From Baffinella frigidus (taxonomy: Eukaryota > Cryptophyceae > Cryptomonadales > Baffinellaceae): 12,549 nt of DNA. The notes below the pieces were generated by a model. That model was not told the origin of the DNA, did no database searches, and saw nothing but the letters and a program-made list of their open reading frames with translations. Each line of letters opens with the position of its first letter. The first letter of the stretch is position 1. The stretch lies in contig MU646491.1 in assembly GCA_026770585.1 (NCBI GenBank), positions 329,581-342,129 on the forward strand. The letters are read 5' to 3'. This document shows, in pieces, positions 1 through 5,870 of this stretch. Both the position numbers and the translations under genes were made by a program.

Positions 1-262
1 AGGGTGGAGGGTGGAGGGTGTAGGGTTTAGGTGTAGGGTTTAGGTGGTAGGGTTTAGGGTTCAGGGTTTAGGGTTTACGGTTTACGGTTTATAGTTCATG
101 GTTCATGGTTTACGGTTTGGGGCGTAGGGTTCAGGGTGTAGGGTGTAGGGTTTAGGGTTTAGGGTTGAGGGTTTAGGGTTGAGGGTTGAGGGTGTAGGGT
201 TTAGGGTTTAGGGTTTACGTGTTAGGGTTTAGGATTTAAGGCCCAGGGTTTAGGGAGTAAGG
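1..262 (+). repeat. Degenerate telomere-like TTTAGGG tract
   Basis: About 35 imperfect heptamers of the TTTAGGG type, with variants such as GTGTAGGG, TTCAGGG, TTGAGGG and TTTACGG. The G-rich strand is the + strand. The heavy divergence and the ordinary sequence that follows point to an old interstitial or subterminal tract rather than a live chromosome end. The plant/algal-type unit is the main taxonomic hint in the window. Confidence 0.85.
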
Positions 263-305
263 CAGCGTCTGCCGCAGCAAAGCGGGCAACCACCAGCCCT
301 CTTAG

Positions 306-468
306 CCACACAGCGGACTTCGCAGCGATTTTGAATAACCCCCAAGCGATAAGACCTAGGACCCTACGGTAGGCAACCCATAGGGGCATAGGGGGGGGTC
401 CTACGGATAAGGTAACCGGAAATGGCTTGATTCTGAAGCTTTTTTCCCCTGCGTAGCCCGCTGTGTGG
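306..468 (+). mobile_element. MITE family A, copy A1 (163 bp)
   Basis: Non-autonomous element with terminal inverted repeats CCACACAGCGGACTTCG at the left and the complement of CTGCGTAGCCCGCTGTGTGG at the right. Inside are the conserved blocks TTTTGAATAACCCC, CCTACGGTAGGCAA, a G run after CATA, and CCTACGGATAAGGTAACCG. Four more copies lie at 3179-3339 (reverse), 4040-4155 (reverse, truncated), 9261-9430 and 11751-11912. It has no coding capacity. Flanking dinucleotides (AG/AA) do not form a perfect target duplication here. Confidence 0.85.
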
Positions 469-563
469 AAAGCTGAAATCTGTCATGTTCTCCTATTTTC
501 TGGTACAATAAAGCTGTGGTAAAGTCGGATTCCGGCTTTGGTCCAGTACGGACTGCATCAACC

Positions 564-707
564 TCATCTCGGAAGATAATTGAATCAGTTCCCTAATTAG
601 CGTTTTCATTTAATTAGGAGGCCTAATTAAATTTACTATGCCCGACCTAATTTCTGCTATTCAACCTCCTATTGAAAAGGAACTGATTCAGTTATCTTTC
701 GAGATGA
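564..707. mobile_element. Fold-back element with 4-bp target duplication
   Basis: The two ends (564-592 and 679-707) are 29-bp inverted repeats with about three mismatches, reading TCATCTCGGAAGATAAT inward. A second, smaller palindrome (ATTTAATTAGG/CCTAATTAAAT, 608-632) sits between them. The element is bounded by a perfect direct AACC at 560-563 and 708-711, which I take as the target site duplication. It contains no gene; a 92-codon open frame that crosses it is chance. Confidence 0.75.
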
Positions 708-743
708 AACCTGCACAAGGATTTGAGCATCCTGTGAGGGCTG

Positions 744-903
744 CCACCAACCCTCACGGGTGGACCAAAGCAACGATTTTCGATTTCCCAAACCCCCAGG
801 AAAATGGCTCCACCACATACGAATTCGTGTGTGGCGGAGCCACTTTCCATAGGAATTGGGCAATCGAACATCGTCGATTTGGTCCATCCCTGAAGGTTGG
901 TGG
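744..903. mobile_element. Hairpin MITE family C, copy C1 (160 bp)
   Basis: A near-complete palindrome centred on GAATTC at 821-826: positions pair from 744 with 903 all the way to the centre, with scattered mismatches. Ends are CCACCAACCCTCACGGGTGG and its complement. It is flanked by a direct TG (742-743 and 904-905), a 2-bp target duplication. A second copy is at 4525-4675 and a solo left end at 4236. It would form a very stable hairpin when single-stranded or transcribed. Confidence 0.8.
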
Positions 904-946
904 TGGTGGAAGCTGATTAAGGATTGACCACCCAGTGGACGGTTCT

Positions 947-1388
947 AAGAGGGTCACGTCCGGCAGCGCGTCCTAGGTTAATACCGGAGCGTCCTTTTTG
1001 GTACGGGGCGCGTCCGATAAAAACGGGAAGCTCTCACCTCCTCTGCCACAGGCGCCTTCCACTCGAGGCTGAAAGAGGGAGTATTTTAAATGTGGGGTTG
1101 TTAAATTTAGTACCAGTCACGGGCAAGGTTGGTCACGTAGCTGGGGAAATTCCCCCATCTACGTGACCAAACGCCCCTATTTGTGTGAAAATTACTACAC
1201 ACCTCCTTTTTTTTCTTCACTTGTAAAAGACTCCCTGTTTTAAAATAGTCCCACTTCCAGCCTCGAGTGGTTACGCTTCCCGCCTTTCTTCTCGATCTCC
1301 CCCCCACCCCTATCGGACGTGCCCGGACGTGCCCCGTACTGGACGCTCCGGTACTAACCTAGGACGCGCCGCCGGACGTGACCCTCTT
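947..1388. repeat. Composite inverted repeat D1/D2 enclosing element F0
   Basis: Arms 947-1020 and 1309-1388 are inverted copies, beginning AAGAGGGTCACGTCCGGC and complementary at 1371-1388, with conserved GCGTCCTAGGTTA and GGTACGGGGC. Inside the left arm is the D motif CTCACCTCCTCTGCCACAGG, which recurs just outside the right arm (1414-1434) and at 1806-1824. The centre is occupied by the separate element F0 (1059-1270). No protein coding is seen. Confidence 0.7.
1059..1270. mobile_element. MITE family F, copy F0, nested in D1 (212 bp)
   Basis: Ends are CCACTCGAGGCTG and its complement at 1258-1270, and TTTTAAA-type blocks follow inside both ends. A second inverted repeat (TTGGTCACGTAG / CTACGTGACCAA) lies at the centre. 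It is flanked by direct TT (1057-1058, 1271-1272). The D copy at 1794-1893 preserves the empty site: GGCGCCTTGCGCTTCCCGCC at 1829-1848 corresponds to GGCGCCTT-[F0]-TTACGCTTCCCGCC with one substitution. This fixes both the ends and the 2-bp duplication. Confidence 0.8.
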
Positions 1389-1401
1389 GAAAAATTAAAA
1401 A

Positions 1402-1493
1402 AAAACGGGACACTCTCACCTCCTCTGCCGCAGGCTCCGACACCTGACGCTGCCCGCCCCCTCCCCCCTTCTCGCCCTTCCCGAGCGGCAGCG
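1402..1493 (+). repeat. D-family repeat, copy D2
   Basis: Starts AACGGGACACTCTCACCTCC, continues with the CTGCCGCAGGCTCCG motif and a C-rich stretch ending in CCGAGCGGCAGCGCC. It aligns directly with 1021-1058 and with 1794-1893. Function unknown; C-rich composition explains the chance open frames here. Confidence 0.55.
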
Positions 1494-1494
1494 C

Positions 1495-1551
1495 CGGATA
1501 CAGTCCATCTAAACGGATACAGTCCATCTAAACGGATACAGTCCATCTAAA
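1495..1551 (+). repeat. Perfect 19-bp tandem repeat, three copies
   Basis: The unit CGGATACAGTCCATCTAAA is present three times in a row (1495-1513, 1514-1532, 1533-1551) without a mismatch, so it is young or homogenised. The period is not a multiple of three, so it is not a protein repeat. Confidence 0.95.
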
Positions 1552-1597
1552 CTATCTGTGCTAGAATCTTATCCATTTGCATTGGGTGCTAACCGCA

Positions 1598-1622
1598 TTT
1601 CCCCCGGATATCCGGGGGGAAA
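1598..1622. repeat. Short GC-rich palindrome
   Basis: TTTCCCCC-GGATATCC-GGGGG(G)AAA forms an almost perfect palindrome around GGATATCC. It stands alone between the 19-bp repeats and fold-back element E. Role unknown. Confidence 0.6.
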
Positions 1623-1642
1623 GGAACTCGGCCGCTGCCAAG

Positions 1643-1785
1643 TTCATCTCCGTAGGAGTATTAATTAATTGATTTTGGGCAACGAAAATTACTACACGAT
1701 TTGCTCATAAAAGTAATAGTCAAGCATTTGTGTAGTAAATTTCGTTGCGTCAAAAGCAATCAATTAATACTTTTGTGGAGATGAA
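1643..1785. mobile_element. Fold-back element E (143 bp)
   Basis: The ends TTCATCTCC...GGAGATGAA pair over about 55 bp, including TTAATTAATTGATT / AATCAATTAA and CAACGAAAATTACTACAC / GTGTAGTAAATTTCGTTG. A direct AG flanks it (1641-1642, 1786-1787), a 2-bp target duplication. The inner block TTGTGTAGTAA..TTTCGTTG is shared with the middle of F2 (2777-2797) and, in part, with F0 and F1 (TTACTACAC). Confidence 0.8.
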
Positions 1786-1793
1786 AGTGGTGG

Positions 1794-1893
1794 TGGTGGA
1801 AGCGCTCACCTCCTCAGCCACAGGCTCCGGCGCCTTGCGCTTCCCGCCCCCTTTCGTCTCGGCCTTCCCGCGAGACAGCGCCTGCCTCTCCAT
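1794..1893 (+). repeat. D-family repeat, copy D3 (uninterrupted)
   Basis: Begins GGTGGAAGCGCTCACCTCC and runs through CCACAGGCTCCGGCGCCTTG to a C-rich end. It is the intact relative of the interrupted copy at 1021-1300 and provides the empty site for F0 (TT at 1835-1836). A possible diverged inverted copy (CTGTGGCTGGGC) lies at 2040-2096. Confidence 0.65.
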
Positions 1894-1897
1894 GTAG

Positions 1898-2096
1898 GTT
1901 AGGGATCAGGGCTCAGGGCGAGATCAAGGAGGGGTTGAGGGTTGATGTTTTAGGTTTTAGTGTGTAGAGTTTAGGGTTTAGGGTTTAGATTGGCTGCCTG
2001 GCTGGTGTGTTCATGTAGAGTGCCCCCCCCCCCCTTCTCGTCCTTCACGGCCGCCGCCCCTTTCACCTCCCGGCTTTTGCCTGTGGCTGGGCAAAA
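1898..2096 (+). repeat. Short telomere-like tract and C-run
   Basis: Degenerate TTAGGG/TTTAGGG units at about 1898-1990, then a 13-base C run near 2023-2035 and C-rich sequence resembling an inverted D repeat. No gene is visible. Confidence 0.6.
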
Positions 2097-2286
2097 AGGT
2101 TTAGGGTTTAGAGTTTAGGGCTTAGGGTTTAGGGTTTAGGGTTTGGGGTTTGGGGTTTGGGGTTTGGGGTTTGGGGTTTAGGGTTTAGGGTTTAGGGTTT
2201 AGAGTTTGAGGTATAGGGTATAGGGTTTAGGGTTTAGGGTTTAGAGTTCGGGGTTTAGGGTTTAGGGTTTAAGGTGCAGGGTTCTG
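2097..2286 (+). repeat. Telomere-like tract with TTTGGGG sub-block
   Basis: About 25 heptamers, G-rich on the + strand. TTTAGGG units surround a homogeneous run of about six TTTGGGG units near 2141-2176. The same variant forms a much longer array at 4731-4907. Confidence 0.85.
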
Positions 2287-2411
2287 CGTTTGCCTGTGGC
2301 CGCGCCCTTGTTCTTGTCTTGGGCGGGGCTGCCGATCGTGTCTTGGGATTCTCCCTTGCCCCCACTCTTACCCTGCCACGCGAGATTTCATTGATCTCAA
2401 GGCCAGCATGA

Positions 2412-2624
2412 CCACTCGAGAACGCTAGAGGGGCCTATTTAAAACCGAATATATAAAGTCTTTACTACACAAATTCCCAATTTTTTACCAGGATAAGATA
2501 GAAGTAACCTCGCGCCTGGTACAATTTTTACCGGGCACGAGGTCACTTTACCTTATCCTGGTACAAATATTTACAATCTTCCCCCCCCCACATATAAATA
2601 GGCCCCTCTAGCGTTCTCGTGTGG
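2412..2624. mobile_element. MITE family F, copy F1 (213 bp)
   Basis: Outer inverted repeats CCACTCGAGAACGCTAGAGG and complement (last 31 bp, ending CTCGTGTGG), with CCTATTTA just inside. A second inner inverted repeat (TACCAGGATAAG.. / ..CTTATCCTGGTA) spans about 2487-2575. Flanked by direct GA (2410-2411, 2625-2626). F2 downstream shares both ends and the inner CTTATCCTGGTACAAATATT block. Confidence 0.8.
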
Positions 2625-2692
2625 GACCACGTTCTGAGCCTCCTGCGGTTTTGGGGGGCACCTAGGGTCTGGAGTTCTCTCACAACAACGGT

Positions 2693-2719
2693 GTTGCAGA
2701 ACGGAGACGGAGGCGCGAA
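2693..2719 (+). repeat. 27-bp dispersed repeat, copy 1
   Basis: Left flank of F2. GTTGCAGAACGGAGACGGAG-GCGCGAA recurs with two changes at 3343-3369. Only these two copies are seen. Confidence 0.7.
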
Positions 2720-2910
2720 CTACACGAGAATGCTAGAGGGCCCTATTTAAAACCGTTGTGCTTTTAAAAGTGGGCATTTGTGTAGTAACTTTCGTTGATT
2801 CGTCACGTAACCAGCCATACATTGGCCAGGCGCGAGGTTGGAACACCTTATCCTGGTACAAATATTTACAACCCCACATGTAAATAGGATCCTCCAATAT
2901 TCTCGAGTGG
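2720..2910. mobile_element. MITE family F, copy F2 (191 bp)
   Basis: Left end CTACACGAGAATGCTAGAGG, right end complement of CCACTCGAGAATATTGGAGG. Flanked by direct AA (2718-2719, 2911-2912). It interrupts the 27-bp sequence also present at 3343-3369, which acts as an approximate empty site. It carries an E-like block (TTTGTGTAGTAACTTTCGTT) where F1 has different sequence, so the interior has been exchanged between families. Confidence 0.75.
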
Positions 2911-3178
2911 AACACCCCTGAGGGGGTCCTAGGCTGACAGGGCGGTGCGTGTAGTGCTTCGAAGTAGTACAGCCCACTGTCGAGCCAACTAAGCACGGTT
3001 TTAAAAGCTGGGACCGGAATTCCGGTCTCGGCTTTTTCATTTTAACAGTCCATGTCCTTAAGGATTCAGGTGAAAGTTTTTAAAATTGTGTCCCGTCCTC
3101 GCTCGGCAGCGGACCTGGCCAGCCTTGAGGAGGTAGTTGACAGCCACACACTACACGTTGTTTGTCAAACACACCACG
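2911..3178. other. Gap with a perfect EcoRI-centred palindrome and a D-like 34-bp repeat
   Basis: No gene seen. GACCGGAATTCCGGTC at 3012-3027 is a perfect 16-bp palindrome inside a slightly longer imperfect one (AAGC...GCTT). At 3113-3147 there is a block beginning GACCTGGCCAGCCTTGAGGA which recurs at 4013-4037 and 4159-4192, each time next to a family A element. Confidence 0.5.
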
Positions 3179-3339
3179 CCACGCAGCGGGCTACGAGGGG
3201 ATTTTCGGCTCAAATCGGGGCACCTTTCCGTTACCTTATCCGTAGGAACCCCCCTATGTCCCTACGGGTTGCCTACCGTAGGGTCGTGGGTCTTATCGCT
3301 CATGGGTTATTCGAAATTCCTTCGAGGTCCGCTGTGTGT
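3179..3339 (-). mobile_element. MITE family A, copy A2 (reverse)
   Basis: Reverse-oriented member: starts CCACGCAGCGGGCTACG, contains CCGTTACCTTATCCGTAGGA and GCCTACCGTAGGGTC, and ends GGTCCGCTGTGTG. The full length of about 161 bp matches A1 and A5. The last bases of the terminal repeat are mutated, so no target duplication can be read. Confidence 0.85.
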
Positions 3340-3342
3340 TTG

Positions 3343-3369
3343 TTGTAGAACGGAGACGGGGGCGCGAAC
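3343..3369 (+). repeat. 27-bp dispersed repeat, copy 2 (approximate empty site of F2)
   Basis: Matches 2693-2719 with two substitutions. Here GGCGCGAA is followed directly by CAACCCGG, whereas at the first copy the same AA is followed by F2 and then AACACCCC. Confidence 0.6.
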
Positions 3370-3394
3370 AACCCGGTCTCCTCATCCGAAAAGC

Positions 3395-3601
3395 TAGAGC
3401 CAATCTGGTAGGACTTCGCCAGCGCGAACTTCGAACTAGCGAGATTGCGAACTTCTAGATGGACTCGTTTGGACATGTAGTGTTTTGAATTCAAATTTTG
3501 CAGTACAAATCGGTGTTTACTAATAATTACGGTCCATCTAGAAGTTCGCAATCTCGCTAGTTCGAAGTTCGCTTTGGCCAAGTCCTACCAGATTGGCTCT
3601 A
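3395..3601. mobile_element. Fold-back element I (207 bp, ~68-bp arms)
   Basis: The arms 3395-3463 and 3533-3601 are almost identical inverted copies, starting TAGAGCCAATCTGGTAGGAC, with the block CTAGCGAGATTGCGAACTTC perfectly conserved. The ~70-bp loop has no visible function. High arm identity suggests recent origin. No clear target duplication is seen; it abuts element J. Confidence 0.8.
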
Positions 3602-3739
3602 ACGCCATCAAGGTACTTAGAGCTTACGGATTGCCTACGATAGGAGCCCCCCTCCTACGACATTTAGAGACCTTTTTGTTTTAAACGTCGTAGGAGGAGG
3701 GGGGGTTCCTACCGTAGGATAAGGGGTCCGCTGGCGTTA
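3600..3739. mobile_element. Fold-back element J (140 bp)
   Basis: Ends TAACGCCA...TGGCGTTA. Inner arms share CCTACGATAGGAGCCCCCC with the complement of GGTTCCTACCGTAGG, and CTCCTACGACATTT with AAACGTCGTAGGAG. The inner part resembles family A (CCTACGGTAGG, CTTATCC), so it may be a rearranged relative. It shares its first two bases with the end of element I. Confidence 0.65.
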
Positions 3740-3759
3740 GCTTGTGGCATTACTCCGTC

Positions 3760-3817
3760 CAGGGAAAGGGCAGTTCGACATCTGCCCTGTCCCTTCAGAG
3801 AAAGGGCACTTCGACAT
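3760..3817 (+). repeat. 22-bp direct repeat pair
   Basis: CAGGGAAAGGGCAGTTCGAC-AT at 3760-3781 and CAGAGAAAGGGCACTTCGAC-AT at 3796-3817, separated by 14 bp. Confidence 0.7.
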
Positions 3818-3856
3818 TTTGACTGTGGAGCCATTTTTCGAAGTACACCAGACGTA

Positions 3857-4012
3857 ATCCCGGCGAGTATCCATCAGGAATACGATTTTTGTGTATCTTA
3901 AAGGGTAAAAATTAGACAGTCGCCTATCTAGCCTTCATTTATAGCCATAAGATACACCAAAACAGATTCGGAGATCCCCGAAATCGTATTCCTGAGGAAC
4001 ACTCGACGGGAT
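3857..4012. mobile_element. Fold-back element K (156 bp)
   Basis: Ends ATCCCGGCGAGT and ACTCGACGGGAT pair, followed inward by AGGAATACGATTT / AAATCGTATTCCT and TGTGTATCTTA / TAAGATACACC. One arm has about 20 extra bases. No target duplication found. Confidence 0.7.
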
Positions 4013-4039
4013 GACCTGCCCGCCCTTGAGGAGGTAGAG

Positions 4040-4155
4040 TTTCCGTTACCTTATCCATAGGAACCCCCCCTATGTCCCTACGGGTCGCCTACCGTAGGGT
4101 CCTAGCTCTTACCGCTTAGGGGTTATTCAAAATCCCTCGGAAGTCCGGTGTGTGG
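4040..4155 (-). mobile_element. MITE family A, copy A3 (reverse, one end lost)
   Basis: Starts within the element at TTCCGTTACCTTATCC and runs to AAGTCCGGTGTGTGG. The terminal repeat on the low-coordinate side and about 45 bp are missing, replaced directly by the GACCTGCCCGCCCTTGAGGA repeat that also flanks A2. Confidence 0.8.
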
Positions 4156-4235
4156 CGTACCTGGCCGCCCGTGAGGAGGAAGTGGACAGCCGTGGCCGTG
4201 TCCGTCCCTCCCGTCACCGCCACCTGCCCAGGGGG

Positions 4236-4358
4236 CCACCAACCCTCACGGGCTCAGCAAATCGTCGAATTTGAGGTCACGTATTTCCCTTGGAGGCCGC
4301 CGGATTCCGGCGTCCGTGGAGCCGTTTTGCCTGGGAAAGCAAATCGTCGAATTTGAGG
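4236..4358. mobile_element. Partial family C element with internal direct repeat
   Basis: CCACCAACCCTCACGGG at 4236-4252 is the C-family left end, but no matching right end follows. Instead AGCAAATCGTCGAATTTGAGG occurs twice in direct orientation (4256-4276, 4338-4358) around a GC-rich imperfect palindrome (GCCGGATTCCGGC). Probably a damaged or rearranged copy. Confidence 0.45.
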
Positions 4359-4411
4359 CTTTTTTCTTCACTTGTCAACGATCGAGGGGGGAGGGGGGGG
4401 GTTACCGCGCG

Positions 4412-4742
4412 GGCAGCATCGTCAACAGAGTACCCCATCGCTAGGAGAGACTCGTTGACCGCCTGCATCACCTGGTGTGTAGGGGTTCGGGGTTCGGGTT
4501 TGGGGTGCCGGACAGCATCGTCAACAACCAGCCCTCACGATTGGACCAACCCGCCGATTTCAGATTGTAGATTGGCCCTTGATTTACCCTTGCAGAGACC
4601 CCGGATCTGGGGTCTCTGCAAGGGTAGATCGCTAGTCTCAAATCGATGATCTGGTCCAACCGGGAGGGTTGGTGGAACAGAGTACCCCGTCGCTAGGAGA
4701 GACTGGTGAATGACTGCATCACCTGGTGTGTAGGGTTTGGGG
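4412..4742 (+). repeat. ~98-bp tandem repeat, two units, second interrupted by C2
   Basis: Unit 1 begins GGCAGCATCGTCAACAGAGT at 4412 and runs to about 4510. Unit 2 begins GGACAGCATCGTCAA at 4510, is interrupted by C2 (4525-4675), and resumes at AACAGAGTACCCCGTCGC. Both units contain CGCTAGGAGAGACT and CTGCATCACCTGGTGTGTAG, and both run straight into TTTGGGG-type sequence: unit 1 only briefly, unit 2 into the long array. Confidence 0.75.
4525..4675. mobile_element. Hairpin MITE family C, copy C2 (151 bp)
   Basis: Arms CAACCAGCCCTCACGATTGG and complement of CCACCAACCCTCCCGG, with a long inner stem around GCAGAGACCCCGGATC at 4591-4620. Flanked by AA (4523-4524 and 4676-4677). Unit 1 of the surrounding tandem repeat keeps the uninterrupted site CAGCATCGTCAACAGAGTACC (4414-4434), which equals the filled site with C2 and one AA removed. 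The ends and the 2-bp duplication are therefore certain. Confidence 0.9.
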
Positions 4743-4907
4743 TTTGGGGTTTGGGGTTTGGGGTTTGGGGTTTGGGGTTTGGGGTTTGGGGTTTGGGGTT
4801 TGGGGTTTGGGGTTTGGGGTTTGGGGTTTAGGGTTTGGGGTTTGAGTTTTGGGGTTTGGGGTTTGGGGTTTGGGGTTTGGGGTTGAGGGTTGAGGGTTTG
4901 GGGTTTG
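4731..4907 (+). repeat. TTTGGGG telomere-variant array
   Basis: About 24 heptamers, of which the first ~14 are perfect TTTGGGG; one TTTAGGG and a few other variants follow. The homogeneity contrasts with the degenerate tracts at 1-262, so this array expanded more recently by slippage or unequal exchange. The G-rich strand is +. The open frame encoding PNPKPQT repeats on the minus strand is an artefact of this array. Confidence 0.95.
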
Positions 4908-4970
4908 TGCGGCAGGAAACGAAGGGGTCAACACAGCCAGTCCCTGTCACCTGCATAGCTCTCTCTCAGT

Positions 4971-5047
4971 CTAGTTGTGCTCACCAATTTGGTGAGCCCG
5001 GGCTCTTTCCCGCTGGAAAGTTTGACGGATTTGCACCGCACAACTAG
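4971..5047. mobile_element. Family B element, copy B1
   Basis: Ends CTAGTTGTGC and GCACAACTAG are perfect 10-bp inverted repeats. Just inside the left end is the palindrome TCACCAATTTGGTGA, followed by GCCCGGGCTCTTTCCCGC and TTTGACGGATTTG. Related copies without clear ends are at 7408-7508 (intron 2) and 12089-12144 (intron 6). Downstream GAGAATAGTCGGTCAACC is also shared with 7493-7508. Confidence 0.65.
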
Positions 5048-5135
5048 CATGAGAATAGTCGGTCAACCGAGTTCGACTTGAGAACAGTCGATCAACCATT
5101 TCAGGCATTCTAGGCTGCCGCGAGCTTTTGTTGTT

Positions 5136-5284
5136 AAACGATCCGAAATGAGGGTAGTTTAGCCTACGGGTGGCCTACCGTAGGCCGAAGGGCTCCTAGG
5201 ACCTGGTCCTAGGAGACCTACCTCCTACGGTAGGCCTGATCATAGGAGATCCGTAGGCTCAACTACCCTCATTTCGGGTCGTTT
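5136..5284. mobile_element. Fold-back element L (149 bp)
   Basis: Arms AAACGATCCGAAATGAGGGT and complement at 5265-5284 continue inward through GTTTAGCCTACGG, GGCCTACCGTAGG and GTCCTAGGAC. One arm has a ~12-bp insertion. It carries the same CCTACCGTAGG palindromic core as family A. It is the last element before the gene. Confidence 0.75.
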
Positions 5285-5834
5285 CCCTACGAGCTTAGCC
5301 AAAGACATCATCCGCATACTGCGGGGTGCAGTCGCAAGTCTGTAACCTGTTTTGGTTGCGAGATCGTACCACTGCCCTGCTTACAAGCCTAGGCAGGGCA
5401 CCCCTGCGGGTGCCCATCCACCGCCAGGGCCCTCGCCTGCCTTATAAATCGTCCCACTTGTCTCAGACATCGGCCCTCTTGTCTCAGACAGAAGCCCAGT
5501 GCGCGGGCAGCGGCCAGTAAAGTGCTGGAGCGCCTCAACGGCCGAGATGGCGCTGTCAGGGAGTGCCATGCTACATGAGGGGGGCTTCGATCATGGGAGC
5601 AGACCAGAGATGCGCCCCGGCGAAGAATCCGCAAAAGTTGACTTTTGGCCTTGTTCGCCGCCCCAAATGTGCACAGTGAAAAAGAAAAGAAAATCAAGGA
5701 AGGGCTCCAAGGTTTCAAGATTCAAAAATAGGTTGGTCGATCTTTTCAATCAACTCCCGCGTCCTCGCCCTCCCTCGTCTCTCTCCCCCATCCACACATC
5801 TTCCCCTCTCTCGTTTCATCGACAGAGAGTCAAG
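5285..5834 (+). promoter_or_regulatory. 5' flank and probable leader of the V-ATPase E gene
   Basis: Unique-looking sequence between element L and the start codon. A TATA-like CTTATAAATC lies at 5441-5450, but it is 385 nt from the ATG and several ATGs intervene, so it may not be the real promoter. CTTGTCTCAGACA is repeated (5457, 5479). A hairpin, GGGCACCCCTGCGGGTGCCC, lies near 5396-5415. The last ~80 nt are strongly CT-rich and end TCATCGACAGAGAGTCAAG; the TCGACAG could be a 3' splice site of a leader intron or part of the leader. Confidence 0.35.
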
Positions 5835-5870
5835 ATGGATCAGCAGGCTGTGAACAAGCAGATCAAGCAG
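5835..5870 (+). CDS. V-ATPase subunit E exon 1 (residues 1-12)
   Basis: Encodes MDQQAVNKQIKQ, matching the short N-terminus of the family (pattern xxVxxQIxQM when joined to exon 2). Donor CAG|GTCCGC at 5871. The frame stays open upstream to an ATG at 5499, so a longer N-terminus cannot be excluded, but it has no family resemblance. Confidence 0.88.

Noticed and set aside
1-262. True chromosome end
   Set aside because: The heptamers are too degenerate and non-telomeric sequence follows and recurs; an interstitial tract is more likely, although a subtelomeric position cannot be excluded.
638-916. 92-codon open frame on the + strand
   Set aside because: It runs across a fold-back element and the C1 palindrome, has no recognisable motif, and is matched by equally long frames on the other strand.
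4719-4934. Minus-strand open frame encoding PNPKPQT repeats
   Set aside because: A seven-base repeat always gives a repeating peptide; it is the translation of the TTTGGGG array.
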